Shown: positions 1 to 9,248 of the stretch, in pieces
How positions within the stretch are numbered: position 1 is the first letter of the stretch
How the letters are laid out: the number at the start of each line of letters is the position of its first letter
Assembly: GCF_002368195.1 (NCBI RefSeq)
Contig: NZ_AP018178.1
Span: 1,305,738 to 1,369,737 of the forward strand
DNA from: Calothrix sp. NIES-2100
Lineage (GTDB): Bacteria > Cyanobacteriota > Cyanobacteriia > Cyanobacteriales > Nostocaceae
Direction: 5' to 3'
DNA: 64,000 nt
Notes under the pieces: model-generated
What the model was told of the DNA's origin: nothing
Seen by the model: only the letters and a program-made list of their open reading frames with translations
Database searches by the model: none
Program-made: the position numbers and the translations under genes

Positions 1-1
1 T

Positions 2-424
2 CTCACATCAAAGCAAGAGGATATATCCAGTGCGATGTTAGCCTCTTGGGTTGCTCAAGCCAGCTTTAGTCCTCCTGGTTTAACCATAGCCGTTGCTAAA
101 GACCGTGCTGTAGAAACTTTGATGCACACAGGAAATAAATTTGTCCTGAATATCCTCAAAGAAGGAAATCATTTAGGCTTGATGAAGCACTTCCTTAAAC
201 CCTTTGGCCCAGCGCAAGATAGATTTGCTGATGTCGCCACTCAAGAAGCCGAAAACGGTTCTCCTATTCTCAATGATGCTTTAGCATATTTAGAGTGTTC
301 TGTCAATAATCGGATGGAATCCGGCGATCATTGGCTGGTTTATGCGACTGTCGAGAATGGGAAAGTGCTAAATCAAGATGGTGTCACAGCCGTACATCAT
401 CGTAAATCGGGGACTCATTATTAA
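2..424 (+). CDS. Diflavin flavoprotein (Flv family), C-terminal fragment
   Basis: The frame is open from the first bases of the window, so this is the 3' end of a gene starting upstream; 140 codons are visible. The residues read as the flavin-reductase-like C-terminal module of cyanobacterial flavodiiron proteins: a stretch beginning SSAMLASWVAQASFSPPG, then FVLNIL, then the closing GVTAVHHRKSGTHY, which is the usual end of this family. Full-length members carry a metallo-beta-lactamase-like diiron domain, a flavodoxin domain and this FMN-binding reductase domain, and reduce O2 to water with electrons from photosystem I. The first two domains lie outside the window, so I cannot say whether it is Flv1, 2, 3 or 4. 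Confidence 0.85.
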   Translation, partial: LTSKQEDISSAMLASWVAQASFSPPGLTIAVAKDRAVETLMHTGNKFVLNILKEGNHLGLMKHFLKPFGPAQDRFADVATQEAENGSPILNDALAYLECSVNNRMESGDHWLVYATVENGKVLNQDGVTAVHHRKSGTHY

Positions 425-1045
425 TGAAACGTGAGTTCGACGAACCTGTCCCTGTCTTGAACTAAAGTTCAAGTCTGTCCCTCTGGGAGTCGGAGAGGGA
501 CGGTTTTGCGTAGTAAAACCAGGGAGAGGTCTTTTTATTGAGCCAATTAGACGGACAGTATATCAGGTCAGGACTTACGCACAAGTAACGGAAAAACAAA
601 CCGCAGAGGACGCAGCGAAAAGTCTGAGCGGAGGAAACCTCCAATCAGAACTTTTCAAGACAGAGTACACGGAGAAATAAGAGTTTGAGAGTTTTTTTGC
701 GTAAGTCCTATCAGGTGTCGAATTCACGTTAATGAAGGGTATTTTGTCCGCCGCGAGTGGAAAGCGGTGAAACGTAGACGCAAAGCGGCTTAAGGTAGGG
801 AAGCAATCGCCAGATTTTGGGAATTGCTTCCCTACAGTCGTAATGACGGTTATTTGAACGGAGATGATCTCAGATCTCCCATCCACCAACAGCATCCCAC
901 GAGGAGAGGGAGGTTGGGTGGGCGAGGTCGAAATTTTGAGATAAAAAATGCTCAAGCATTGCTACTTGAGCCTAGGTAAAATTTAATTAAGTTGATAGAT
1001 CTGAATAATCGGGCAAATTAAAGCTTAATTTTCGATCAAAATAAC
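425..1045. other. Intergenic region with a MITE-like insertion
   Basis: No convincing gene between the flavoprotein and the RRM gene. A short hairpin (CTTGAAC, loop TAAA, GTTCAAG at 456-473) follows the flavoprotein stop and could end its transcript. A 140-bp palindrome-ended element sits at 570-709. The rest (720-960) is repeat-like sequence with stop codons in every frame. Confidence 0.6.
570..709. repeat. MITE-like element with 11-bp inverted ends
   Basis: The left end AGGACTTACGC (570-580) is the exact reverse complement of the right end GCGTAAGTCCT (699-709). The same word TATCAGGT stands just outside the left end (561-568) and across the right end (709-716), which looks like a target-site duplication. 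The interior (590-680) has the 'cgcagaggacgcag ... gagtacacggag' wording seen as a dispersed repeat in many cyanobacterial genomes. It codes for nothing. Confidence 0.6.
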
Positions 1046-1360
1046 TTAATAGCGACCGCGGCCACCACCACCACCACCGCTATAGCCACCACGATTTCCA
1101 CCAAAGGAACCTTTATTTTCCTTGGGCTTCGCCTTGTTGACTTTCAAATCCCGTCCCATCCACTCAGCACCATCAAGCGCTTCAATGGCCGCTGTTTCTT
1201 CAGCGTCTGAACTCATTTCCACGAAAGCAAAGCCGCGTACACGGCCTGTTTCACGATCGGTAGGTATTTGAACACGTTTTACAGAACCATATTCTGCGAA
1301 AACCGCAGTCAATGCGTCTTCTGTAACGTTGTAAGAAAGATTACCTACGTATACTGACAT
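1046..1360 (-). CDS. Glycine-rich RNA-binding protein (RRM, Rbp family)
   Basis: This 104-residue protein has one RNA recognition motif over about residues 1-80, with RNP2 VYVGNL (residues 3-8) and RNP1 RGFAFVEM (42-49), followed by a short Gly/Arg tail (GGNRGGYSGGGGGGRGRY). That is the standard layout of cyanobacterial Rbp proteins, several of which are cold-induced and bind mRNA in the cytoplasm. The gene stands alone, with about 140 bp of AT-rich DNA upstream that may be a long leader. Which paralogue it is (rbpA to rbpH in Anabaena) cannot be told from this window. Confidence 0.92.
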   Translation of the reverse strand: MSVYVGNLSYNVTEDALTAVFAEYGSVKRVQIPTDRETGRVRGFAFVEMSSDAEETAAIEALDGAEWMGRDLKVNKAKPKENKGSFGGNRGGYSGGGGGGRGRY

Positions 1361-2119
1361 ACCATGTCTCCAAAATCATAAATGTGTAGAGATTTAGATT
1401 TCGGAGAGAGTCTGAAAATACCAAAAGGAAAAAGCCTGTCAATACTAACAAAAACCACTATCACCGAATTAATTCTCATCTTTTAATAATGATATATCAA
1501 CTTTCTGTGAAAACAAACTTTTAATGGCATAGGTATAAATGAAATTTAATTGACGTAGGGTAGTCAATAGTCAAGAGTCATTAATCAATTAGTCATTGGT
1601 CATTGGGCATGGGGCATTGGTAAGAAAACTCCCCACACTTCCTCATCTCCCTCGTCCCCCTTACCCCCCAGCCCCGATGTCAAATTTAACAAACCCTGCG
1701 GGAAGTCCCCCGGTGGAGGAACGTCCCCTTGGTGATGAAAGCAGGGAGGGAGTCTTGATTTCCACATGAGTATATGGGAAAATACTTATGGTTGTTGACC
1801 CACCCACACGACTCACAACAAACGGCCACAGTAGCGGTAGTACGCTTGCCTAGACTAAGAGCGTGAGAAAGGGGGAAAGACCTCGGTCACTGGTTCGCAT
1901 GATTGCGCTCTGCGGTAAAAGATCAGCCATACACAGGTGTACGTAAAAGTAATCAAACTGTCTGCGGGAGGCGGACGGCTGCGCGGGTTCTCCCCATGAG
2001 GAGATAAACGGGGCTTTCCCGAGAGACGCTGTGTAAGACCAAATTGTACTCGTACAAAGCGGCAACGGCGAACGAGACGCGAAGCCCCAGACGTAGCGCA
2101 AGCGGAGTCTGTGGGTACT
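1361..2119. other. Intergenic: AT-rich leader, heptamer repeats, unexplained GC-rich block
   Basis: Positions 1361-1560 are the AT-rich upstream region of the RRM gene. Positions 1558-1620 hold degenerate heptamers (TAGTCAT, TGGTCAT, TGGGCAT, GGGGCAT). From about 1690 to 2119 the DNA becomes GC-rich with several short inverted repeats, for example CAGAC...GTCTG around 2088-2112. I see no believable reading frame and no RNA family I recognise there. Confidence 0.5.
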
Positions 2120-2662
2120 TCACCTCTCTAATCTGTTCTCTAAATACTGACCAATCATCAACTGTTCACCAGCACGAGAGATAATAGTCTGGCGGGTGCG
2201 GTATTTAGAGCCAATCAGCTTTAACTCTTCCTCAAAGACTGAGCCGTTGTACTCTGTTCGTAAACACAGTGTTTTGGGATTGGGAAAATAATATTCGGCG
2301 GTAACTGGTTTGGTAGTGGCAAAACCGCGATCGCGATACAAAATGTTTCCTAAAGCACCAAATAAAGTCGAACCTTGAGATTCTTCTCTTTTGGTGATGG
2401 AATCTGTACTCTCCCAAGTCACTTCGGCACCACAGGTTAAATTGACTGAATTTGGTAAGTCATGCAACTGAGCCAGTTGTTGCAGTTCTTCGCATCCCTG
2501 TTCTAAAAACCTAATGGCGATCGCACTCACTATTTCCTTCGTAGTTCCTGACGATAGGGTGTAATAACGCCGTTGCGATCGCCATTTGCCCACTGATTCC
2601 TGAAAAAATTCTGTAATCTGTGTTTCTTGGGCGGTTTTCGCCAGTATTAATGGTGATGTCAC
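2120..2662 (-). CDS. CpcS/CpeS-type phycobiliprotein lyase
   Basis: A 180-residue protein that fits the CpcS/CpeS chromophore lyase family (lipocalin-like barrel). Family features seen: ITEFFQESVGKWRSQRRYY near residues 17-35, a central CGAEVTWES, and the closing segment TRQTIISRAGEQLMIGQYLE near the C-terminus. These lyases attach phycocyanobilin or related bilins to conserved cysteines of phycobiliproteins in the cytoplasm. Length matches the family (about 170-200). The gene is not next to phycobilisome genes. The sequence does not tell me which subclass (CpcS, CpcU, CpeS or CpeU) it belongs to. Confidence 0.75.
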   Translation of the reverse strand: MTSPLILAKTAQETQITEFFQESVGKWRSQRRYYTLSSGTTKEIVSAIAIRFLEQGCEELQQLAQLHDLPNSVNLTCGAEVTWESTDSITKREESQGSTLFGALGNILYRDRGFATTKPVTAEYYFPNPKTLCLRTEYNGSVFEEELKLIGSKYRTRQTIISRAGEQLMIGQYLENRLER

Positions 2663-3275
2663 TGCTCTTCTTCCTCAATCACAATATATAGATAGTCATA
2701 GATAGTTTGGCGTTGAAACTGAGTACATTACATCTGCCCCAAATACCAAATTTCTTTACTATTTTTAATCTAAACTAGATATTGAAACTATTACTGATAG
2801 TTTGGCTACCATGCCAAACATTGAAATCAGCTGTCACGCATTTAAGTTGCACGTTTTTTCCTGATGGCTGTTAATTGTTGACGGTTGACAGTTAACGGTC
2901 AGCGATCAACGAACTTCATCAGCGACTGTGCAATTTAAAAGCCTAATAGCTGAGAAAGTTAATTCTGTCTCTAGATAGAAGCCAAAACAGAGAAAAGTAC
3001 TTTTGTCGTTTTTATCAGCCTTATACCTTGCGGCAGAGTTTAGAAAAGCTAAAAATACGTATACTAATCTTTACAATTGACTGATGACAAAATTCTCTGT
3101 AATGCTCTAGCAGTAAAGTGTTGAGATTTTTCTGATTCTATTTGAGAAAAACCATGACTTTTTATACTCGAACATTTTTTAGAGAAAACTTAAACTTGTT
3201 AAACAAACTTGTCAGAAAAACTGCTTAGGAAACGGCTGAGTTAGCCCAAAGCCGCCCTAATTAGGAGTCAAAGCA
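2663..3275. other. Divergent intergenic region with a 123-bp repeat
   Basis: This separates the leftward lyase gene from the rightward efflux operon, so it should hold both promoters. The only clear structure is the 123-bp palindrome-ended repeat at 2829-2951. The remainder is AT-rich, with a purine-rich ribosome binding site (TAGGAG) 10 nt before the efflux gene start at 3276. Confidence 0.5.
2829..2951 (+). repeat. 123-bp dispersed repeat (MITE-like), copy 1
   Basis: The element begins AGCTGTCACGCATTTAAG and ends with the imperfect inverse; the two 24-bp ends match at 19 of 24 positions by my count. It contains inner palindromes around GACGGTTGACAGTTAACGGTC. A second copy of exactly the same length lies in reverse orientation at 61331-61453, differing at only a handful of bases. 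No reading frame. The conserved size, inverted ends and dispersal suggest a non-autonomous mobile element. Confidence 0.75.
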
Positions 3276-4718
3276 ATGTTTGTGGACAGAAATAAGCCGC
3301 AGAATCTGTTGAAAATGCCAAATACCATAGCTGCATCTCAGATAATTAACTCACGCTTAGATAACAAAGATCATCAAGAAAATAGGTGGAGGTTTCCCCA
3401 TATTTTCAGATCGCAGTCTAATTTAGTCATCGCTTGTTTTCTAGGCTTTGGCTTGATGACAGCGAGTTGTGCTTCATCTCCAAAAGAATCAGCTGATGCC
3501 CAGTCTCAAGGGCCTAGTACAGTTAGACAAGGGGGTGGTGCAACACCTGTAGATGTGGCGATCGCCCGCACAGAGATTTTGCAAAAACAACCGGAGTATA
3601 CAGGTACTACGATCCCATTCCGTACAGTGTCATTGCGATCGCAAGTTGAAGGGCGGCTATTAGGACTGAATGTTGATGTCGGAGATAGAGTTAAACAAGG
3701 GCAAAACATCGGACAGTTAGACGATGTGCTGCTGTTAACAGACTTAAAGCAAGCCGAAGCAGAATTAGCTTCCCTGAAATCAGAAGTAGCAAGAGCTACA
3801 AATCAGGTAAGTAATGCCCGTGCCCAAGTAGAAAGCGCGCGCTTAGAATTGGTGCAAGCCCAAGCAGATTCCCAACGCCAACAGCAGCTAGTCAAACAAG
3901 GTGCGATCGCGGAACAAACTGCCCAACAAGCCCGCACTCAAGCCCAAACAGCCGCCCAAGCCCTACGCTCTGCTACCGAACAAGTGGGTACAGAACAGCA
4001 AGCCGTCGCCGCTGCCCAAGGTAGAGTAGTCGCCCAACAAGCAGTAGTCGCCCAAGCCAAAGAACGTCGCTCATATACCCGCTTGACATCTCCCATCACT
4101 GGTGTCGTTACAGAGAAGGTAACAGAACCGGGCAATTTGCTCCAAGCAGGCGGTGAAGTCTTGAAAATTGGTGATTTTAACCGCGTCAAAGTCGTAGTGC
4201 AAATTTCCGAATTAGAACTAGCACAAATCAAAATTGGGCAATCTGTGCAAGTGCGTTTAGATGCCTATCCTAATCAAACAATCACAGGAAGCGTCATCCG
4301 CATTTCTCCAGCTGCCGACGCCACAGCCCGCTTGATACCAGTGGAAGTAGTGATTCCCAACAGTGGCGGTAATATCGGTAGCGGACTTTTAGCACGAGTT
4401 AATTTTGCCACCCAGACAGCACAGAAAGTAGTAGTTCCACAAACAGCTATTCAGAAAGAAGCCAGAAATAAAGGCTCTTCCCAGCCCACAGCCAGTAAAG
4501 AACAGTCAGATGAGCAAACTGGGACTTTATTCGTAGTCACAGATAACGAAGGTAAAGCAAAGGTAACAGCCCGTTCTGTAGTTTTAGGAAAAAGGGCTGA
4601 TGCAAAAGTCGAAATTTTATCTGGCTTGCAACCAGGCGATCGCTATGTTGTTCGCAGTGGTAAACCGCTAAAAGATGGAGACGCAGTGCGTCTTTCAATT
4701 ATTTCAGAAAAATCTTAG
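3276..4718 (+). CDS. RND efflux periplasmic adaptor (membrane fusion lipoprotein)
   Basis: A 480-residue HlyD/AcrA-type adaptor. The N-terminus has a long cytoplasmic lead, then a hydrophobic stretch and a lipobox ending LMTASC, so Cys65 is the likely lipidated residue. A lipoyl-like half (SQVEGRLLGLNVDVGDRVKQGQ) precedes a long Ala/Gln-rich coiled coil (about residues 155-270), the second lipoyl half (SPITGVVTEKVTEPGN) and beta-barrel domains. It should link the inner-membrane pump to an outer-membrane channel. The start at 3276 has a good ribosome binding site (TAGGAG). The permease follows after 50 bp, so the two form an operon; no TolC-type gene is next to them. Confidence 0.9.
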   Translation: MFVDRNKPQNLLKMPNTIAASQIINSRLDNKDHQENRWRFPHIFRSQSNLVIACFLGFGLMTASCASSPKESADAQSQGPSTVRQGGGATPVDVAIARTEILQKQPEYTGTTIPFRTVSLRSQVEGRLLGLNVDVGDRVKQGQNIGQLDDVLLLTDLKQAEAELASLKSEVARATNQVSNARAQVESARLELVQAQADSQRQQQLVKQGAIAEQTAQQARTQAQTAAQALRSATEQVGTEQQAVAAAQGRVVAQQAVVAQAKERRSYTRLTSPITGVVTEKVTEPGNLLQAGGEVLKIGDFNRVKVVVQISELELAQIKIGQSVQVRLDAYPNQTITGSVIRISPAADATARLIPVEVVIPNSGGNIGSGLLARVNFATQTAQKVVVPQTAIQKEARNKGSSQPTASKEQSDEQTGTLFVVTDNEGKAKVTARSVVLGKRADAKVEILSGLQPGDRYVVRSGKPLKDGDAVRLSIISEKS

Positions 4719-4768
4719 TCCACCCCAACGGGGAATCAACAGTAATTTTTGAAAAATAAATTAGAAAG

Positions 4769-7700
4769 ATGCAGCAGGTAAAAAACGGCAGCGGTTTTAG
4801 TATCAGCGCTATCTCCATCCGCCAACACATCGGCACACTTATGCTGACTCTGGCAGTGATAGTGTTAGGTGTATTTTTTGTCTTAAAACTACCAGTAGAT
4901 TTACTGCCATCAATTACCTATCCCCGCATTGGGGTGCGGATACAAGCTCCCGGTATCTCTCCAGATGTAGCAGTTGATGAAGTCACCAAGCCTTTAGAAG
5001 AAGCCTTTTCTGCCACTGAGGGAGTTCTACAGGTTTTTTCCCAAACTCGTGAGGGACAAGTCAGTTTAGATTTGTTTTTCCAACCAGGGGGAAATATTGA
5101 CCAAGCCTTGAATGATGCAACAGCGGCTTTTAACAGAGCCAGAAGCACCTTACCAGATACTATTGAAGAACCGCGCTTATTTAAAGTAGATCCTTCTCAA
5201 TTACCTGTTTATGAATTTGCATTAACCTCACCATCCTTAACAGGAGTTGATTTGCGGGTTTTTGCCGAAGAAGAATTAGCCCGTGAACTCGGTGTTGTCC
5301 CAGGAGTCGCCGGGGTAGATGTATCGGGAGGAGTCCAAGAAGAAGTCAGGGTTAATATTGATTTAGACCGATTGCAAGCCTTGGGTGTAGGTTTAACCGA
5401 TGTCTTAGATGAACTCAGAGACCGTAATGTAGATGTATCTGGCGGTCGGATTTTGGGGCAAAATTCGGAACCTTTAACCCGTACTGTTGGGCGGTTCCAA
5501 AATGCTAATGAAATCAGTAATTTATCCTTTGAGGTAGCCTCTACTCCGACTGCTAACTCAGCCACCAATTCCCAAACTACATCTCCTGTGCGCCGCGTCT
5601 ATTTGCGGGACTTTGCCGAAGTTATTGATGGCTCAGAACTACAACGGGTTTACGTTCTACTCAATGGGGAAGAAGCGGTAAAAGTCAGCATTCAAAAGCA
5701 GCCAGATGCAAACACCATTGGCGTTGTTGATGGTGTGAAAAAACGTTTAGAAGAACTGCGAAAATCTGGTGTTGTTCCTGAAGGGACAGTTCTCACACCT
5801 ACCCTAGATGAATCACGGTTTATCCGGAATTCTATTTCCAATGTTACCAGTTCCGGTTTAATTGGAACAGCATTGGCCGCGATCGCAGTTTTACTATTTC
5901 TTGGTTCCCTCAGACAAACTTTTATTATCGTTCTGGCTATTCCTCTAGCAACTCTCGCGGCGATTATCTTGATGGGAATGTTTGGCTTATCCCTCAACGT
6001 TTTCAGCTTGGGTGGTTTGGCGCTAGGTGTAGGGATTGTGGTTGATAACTCCATCGTCATGCTAGAGAACATCGCCGAGGGTGCGGGAATGACTCCGGGT
6101 AAAGATACCAAAACCCGCTTGAGTCAAAGTCAACTAATTTCCCAAGCTGAACAAAGTAGTCAAGAAGTAGAATCAGCCCTAGTTGCTTCCACCAGTACAA
6201 ACTTGGTAGCCGTATTACCATTTTTGCTGATTGGTGGCTTTATCGCCTTATTATTTAATGAATTAATTCTCACCATTACCTTTTCCGTCGCCGCTTCAAT
6301 TTTAATTGCAGTCACCGTTGTCCCCATGCTCGCCTCGCGAATGCTAGCATGGCGATTTTCCAGTAGATTGAGCGAATTTTGGCTATTAAAACAATTTAAT
6401 CGCCGTTTTGAGGCTGCTACAGGCGGATATGGTCGGTTTTTAGCTGGGATATTACGCTGGCGGTTAGTTACAGTCGCCCTAGCACTGCTCCTTTTCGGCG
6501 GTGGTAGTTTGTGGATGGCTCCCCAAATTCCCCAAGAAATTCTTCCCCGCATCAATACCGGACAAGCTAACTTAAACGCCCAATTTCCGCCCGGTACTCC
6601 CTTAGAAACCAATCAAAAAGTCATGAATGCGGTGAACGATATTCTCCGCAAGCAACCAGAAACCGAATATGTATTCTCTACAATTGGTGGTGCGCTCTTT
6701 GGCAACACTACTAATGCTAACCCCCTCAGAGGCACTAGCAACATTACTCTCAAACAGGGTACTGATGTAGAAGCTTATGTAGAAAGAGTGACGCAGCAAT
6801 TTAACAAGCTGAATTTAGCAGGAATTCGCCTACGCCTGTCCCCTGGACAAGTCAGAGGTTTAATTCTCAACAACTCTCCGGTACGGGGTGCTGACGTTGA
6901 TTTGATTCTTCAGGGAAATAACACAGACACATTGCAACAAGCAGGTCGTCAAGTATTAGCAGCCTTAGAAGAGCAAGCCACCTTAGCCAGATTCCGTCCT
7001 GACGCTGATGACCGTCAACCTGAAATTCAAATTCTTCCAGACTGGGAGAGAGTTTCCGCTTTGGGCTTAACCACCACAGAGATTGGCGAAACAATCCAGA
7101 CCGCACTTGAAGGCAGTATACCAACTCAGCTACAACGTGGCAACCGTTTAGTAGATGTTCGGGTGCAGTTAGATGAAGCATCAGTGCAAGCAGCTTCTCA
7201 ATTAGAAAGGTTACCTTTGTTTGTCGATAATAATCGCCAAATCCGCTTGAGTGATGTTGCCAAAATAGTTGAAGCTCAAGCACCTGGGGAGGTACAGCGA
7301 ATTAACCAGCGTCAAGTCTTCTTAATTGCAGGAAATTTAGCAGAGGGAGCTAGCTTAAGTAATGCTTTAGCACAAGTAAATACAGTAGTCAATAGTTTAG
7401 ATTTGCCAGAGGGCGTGAGCTTATTACCAAGTTCAGCAGCCGAATCCAACCAACAACTCCAAAGTTCATTACAGCTGTTAGGAGGATTAGCAGCCTTTTT
7501 AGTCTTTGTCGTGATGGCGGTGCAATACAATTCTCTCGTTGACCCTCTGGTAATCATGTTTACTATCCCCCTAGCTTTAGCTGGGGGTATTTTCGGACTT
7601 TACATCACCAAAACAGCCATAGGTGCCACCGTGATAGTTGGTGCAGTGTTGTTGGTAGGTATAGTAGTTAACAATGCCATCATCATGGTAGAACTGGCAA

Positions 7701-8014
7701 ATCAAATTTTAGAACGGGAAGAAGTTGACCGGAAAACAGCGATTTTAAAAGCAGCACCCCAACGGTTGCGTCCAGTATTAATGACCACAATTACCACAGT
7801 CTTGGGTATGTTTCCCCTAGCTTTGGGAATTGGTGAAGGTTCAGAATTTTTGCAACCATTAGGTGTCGTAGTATTTTCTGGTTTGTCATTAGCAACAGTG
7901 CTGACTCTGTTTATTATTCCCTGCTTTTACACACTGCTCCATGATATTTTCGATTGGGGTTGGACAAAGCCAATTTTCCTGAGACTGCGTTTATTGAGGA
8001 AAAACTTTTCCTAA
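4769..8014 (+). CDS. RND efflux permease (AcrB/MdtBC-like)
   Basis: A 1081-residue proton-driven inner-membrane pump of the resistance-nodulation-division superfamily. The two-fold repeat is clear: a first membrane helix (LMLTLAVIVLGVFFVLKLPVD) with a large periplasmic loop, then helices including GLALGVGIVVDNSIVMLENI, whose Asp is the expected proton-relay residue, and a second half with helices around residues 850-1060 (VGAVLLVGIVVNNAIIMVE). It lacks the Cys/Met/His clusters that would point to a metal pump, and resembles the hydrophobic-compound branch; the substrate is unknown. It pairs with the adaptor 50 bp upstream. A strong hairpin follows at 8052-8079. Confidence 0.93.
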   Translation: MQQVKNGSGFSISAISIRQHIGTLMLTLAVIVLGVFFVLKLPVDLLPSITYPRIGVRIQAPGISPDVAVDEVTKPLEEAFSATEGVLQVFSQTREGQVSLDLFFQPGGNIDQALNDATAAFNRARSTLPDTIEEPRLFKVDPSQLPVYEFALTSPSLTGVDLRVFAEEELARELGVVPGVAGVDVSGGVQEEVRVNIDLDRLQALGVGLTDVLDELRDRNVDVSGGRILGQNSEPLTRTVGRFQNANEISNLSFEVASTPTANSATNSQTTSPVRRVYLRDFAEVIDGSELQRVYVLLNGEEAVKVSIQKQPDANTIGVVDGVKKRLEELRKSGVVPEGTVLTPTLDESRFIRNSISNVTSSGLIGTALAAIAVLLFLGSLRQTFIIVLAIPLATLAAIILMGMFGLSLNVFSLGGLALGVGIVVDNSIVMLENIAEGAGMTPGKDTKTRLSQSQLISQAEQSSQEVESALVASTSTNLVAVLPFLLIGGFIALLFNELILTITFSVAASILIAVTVVPMLASRMLAWRFSSRLSEFWLLKQFNRRFEAATGGYGRFLAGILRWRLVTVALALLLFGGGSLWMAPQIPQEILPRINTGQANLNAQFPPGTPLETNQKVMNAVNDILRKQPETEYVFSTIGGALFGNTTNANPLRGTSNITLKQGTDVEAYVERVTQQFNKLNLAGIRLRLSPGQVRGLILNNSPVRGADVDLILQGNNTDTLQQAGRQVLAALEEQATLARFRPDADDRQPEIQILPDWERVSALGLTTTEIGETIQTALEGSIPTQLQRGNRLVDVRVQLDEASVQAASQLERLPLFVDNNRQIRLSDVAKIVEAQAPGEVQRINQRQVFLIAGNLAEGASLSNALAQVNTVVNSLDLPEGVSLLPSSAAESNQQLQSSLQLLGGLAAFLVFVVMAVQYNSLVDPLVIMFTIPLALAGGIFGLYITKTAIGATVIVGAVLLVGIVVNNAIIMVELANQILEREEVDRKTAILKAAPQRLRPVLMTTITTVLGMFPLALGIGEGSEFLQPLGVVVFSGLSLATVLTLFIIPCFYTLLHDIFDWGWTKPIFLRLRLLRKNFS

Positions 8015-8051
8015 ATCTAATTAGGACTTGTTGAAAAAGAAACACTTTAGG

Positions 8052-8079
8052 GTGGGTTATGGCTGAAGCCATAACCCAC
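8052..8079. terminator. Strong hairpin after the RND operon
   Basis: GTGGGTTATGGCT (8052-8064) pairs perfectly with AGCCATAACCCAC (8067-8079), followed by a short T-rich run. It lies 38 bp after the permease stop and can serve as its terminator. Confidence 0.7.
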
Positions 8080-8156
8080 TATTTTATCTGACTTGATAAA
8101 TAATCTCTCAGAGGTTGTTTGAAAATTTTTTGGCTGTGATTTTAAGCACTGCTTGA

Positions 8157-8232
8157 TCCCCCCTGCCCCCCCTTTTTAAGGGGGGAAAAACCTCTTAAAG
8201 TCCCCCTTTTTAAGGGGGATTTAGGGGGATCT
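8157..8232. repeat. C/G-run palindromic repeat
   Basis: Two successive palindromes of the form CCCCCTTTTTAAGGGGG with spacers. This wording is a very common dispersed repeat in filamentous cyanobacteria; related copies are seen near 19000, 19700 and 20350 in this window. It codes for nothing. Confidence 0.6.
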
Positions 8233-8303
8233 AAAACATTTTGCTACCAACGACAGGACTTTTCAAAAATCCTCTCAGGACTTTAGTCCTGACTAAGAAT
8301 TGA

Positions 8304-9248
8304 TCACCCATCAGATAACACCAACTTTTGCAGACGAGCATTAGAGCGATTTAAACGGCGTGATAGTACAGCACTCAGCAACAGCCACCAAGCCACAGGC
8401 GAAAAAATCGCTGGATATACCATCGAGAAAAATACCTTAATTTGTTTCTGCTGCAATGCCACAATAGACCAATGTAGCGTGACATAATTTCTGGTATTCT
8501 GAAGCTGAGGAATATAAGATCGATGCTTTTGATCAACTAAAGCGTAAATCTTCTCCTTCATCAAAATGTTTGTCTCTAACCGTTTAAAAAGAGAGAACTT
8601 TTGATTATAAGCACCAGGCCAGACTGTACGGTAAGCAAGGCATTGATTCAAGAAAATAGCATCGCCAAATTGAGCAATCCGAATCCAAGAATCAATGTCA
8701 TCACAATTAGCATCAAGTTGAGAATCCCAGCCACCAGATTGTAAGAAAGCATTCCGTGAACAAGCTACTTGCACAGGTGTACCAAAAGGTACAAGTTCCA
8801 AGAGCATACCGTAATGAATATCAGCTTGGGGAATATACAAAGCTAACCCTGTCCCAAATTTGGGGGTACGGCTGAGTTCGACACCATGACTATCTACCTG
8901 CGCCGCAATACAAGAACAGATAACAGCACCAGGATGGAGTGAAATAGCCTTTACCATCTCTTCTAGACAATTGGGAGCTAGGTAATCATCATCATCCAAA
9001 AACTTAATCCAGTCACCGCTCGCTTTTTCCACACCAGCATTTACCGTAGCCGCATGACCTTTATTTACCTCATTGCGATGGTAAACAACAGATTTACCTA
9101 AACTTTTGACATAAGTTTCAGTTTCATCAGACGAACAGTCATCAGCAACAACAACCTCACAAGGAATCGTTTGGTTGAGAGCTGATTCAATTGCCCGCTT
9201 TAGTAAGTTTAATCGATTATAAGTAGTGATAACGACACTAAATTTCAT
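8304..9248 (-). CDS. Family 2 glycosyltransferase
   Basis: A 314-residue GT-A enzyme. The N-terminus has the family pattern SVVITTYNRLNLLKRAIESAL, then VVADDCSSDETE (nucleotide binding) and the metal-binding DDDD at residues 85-88 within KFLDDDDYL. It would transfer a sugar from a nucleotide-sugar to an acceptor, probably in surface polysaccharide or glycoprotein synthesis. The C-terminus has a weakly hydrophobic region (AIFSPVAWWLLLSAVL) that may touch the membrane. It stands alone between two rightward operons, so the context does not reveal the substrate. Confidence 0.88.
   Translation of the reverse strand: MKFSVVITTYNRLNLLKRAIESALNQTIPCEVVVADDCSSDETETYVKSLGKSVVYHRNEVNKGHAATVNAGVEKASGDWIKFLDDDDYLAPNCLEEMVKAISLHPGAVICSCIAAQVDSHGVELSRTPKFGTGLALYIPQADIHYGMLLELVPFGTPVQVACSRNAFLQSGGWDSQLDANCDDIDSWIRIAQFGDAIFLNQCLAYRTVWPGAYNQKFSLFKRLETNILMKEKIYALVDQKHRSYIPQLQNTRNYVTLHWSIVALQQKQIKVFFSMVYPAIFSPVAWWLLLSAVLSRRLNRSNARLQKLVLSDG

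Noticed and set aside
1850..2101. 83-codon minus-strand frame
   Set aside because: It lies in the palindrome-rich GC block, has no family resemblance and no ribosome binding site.
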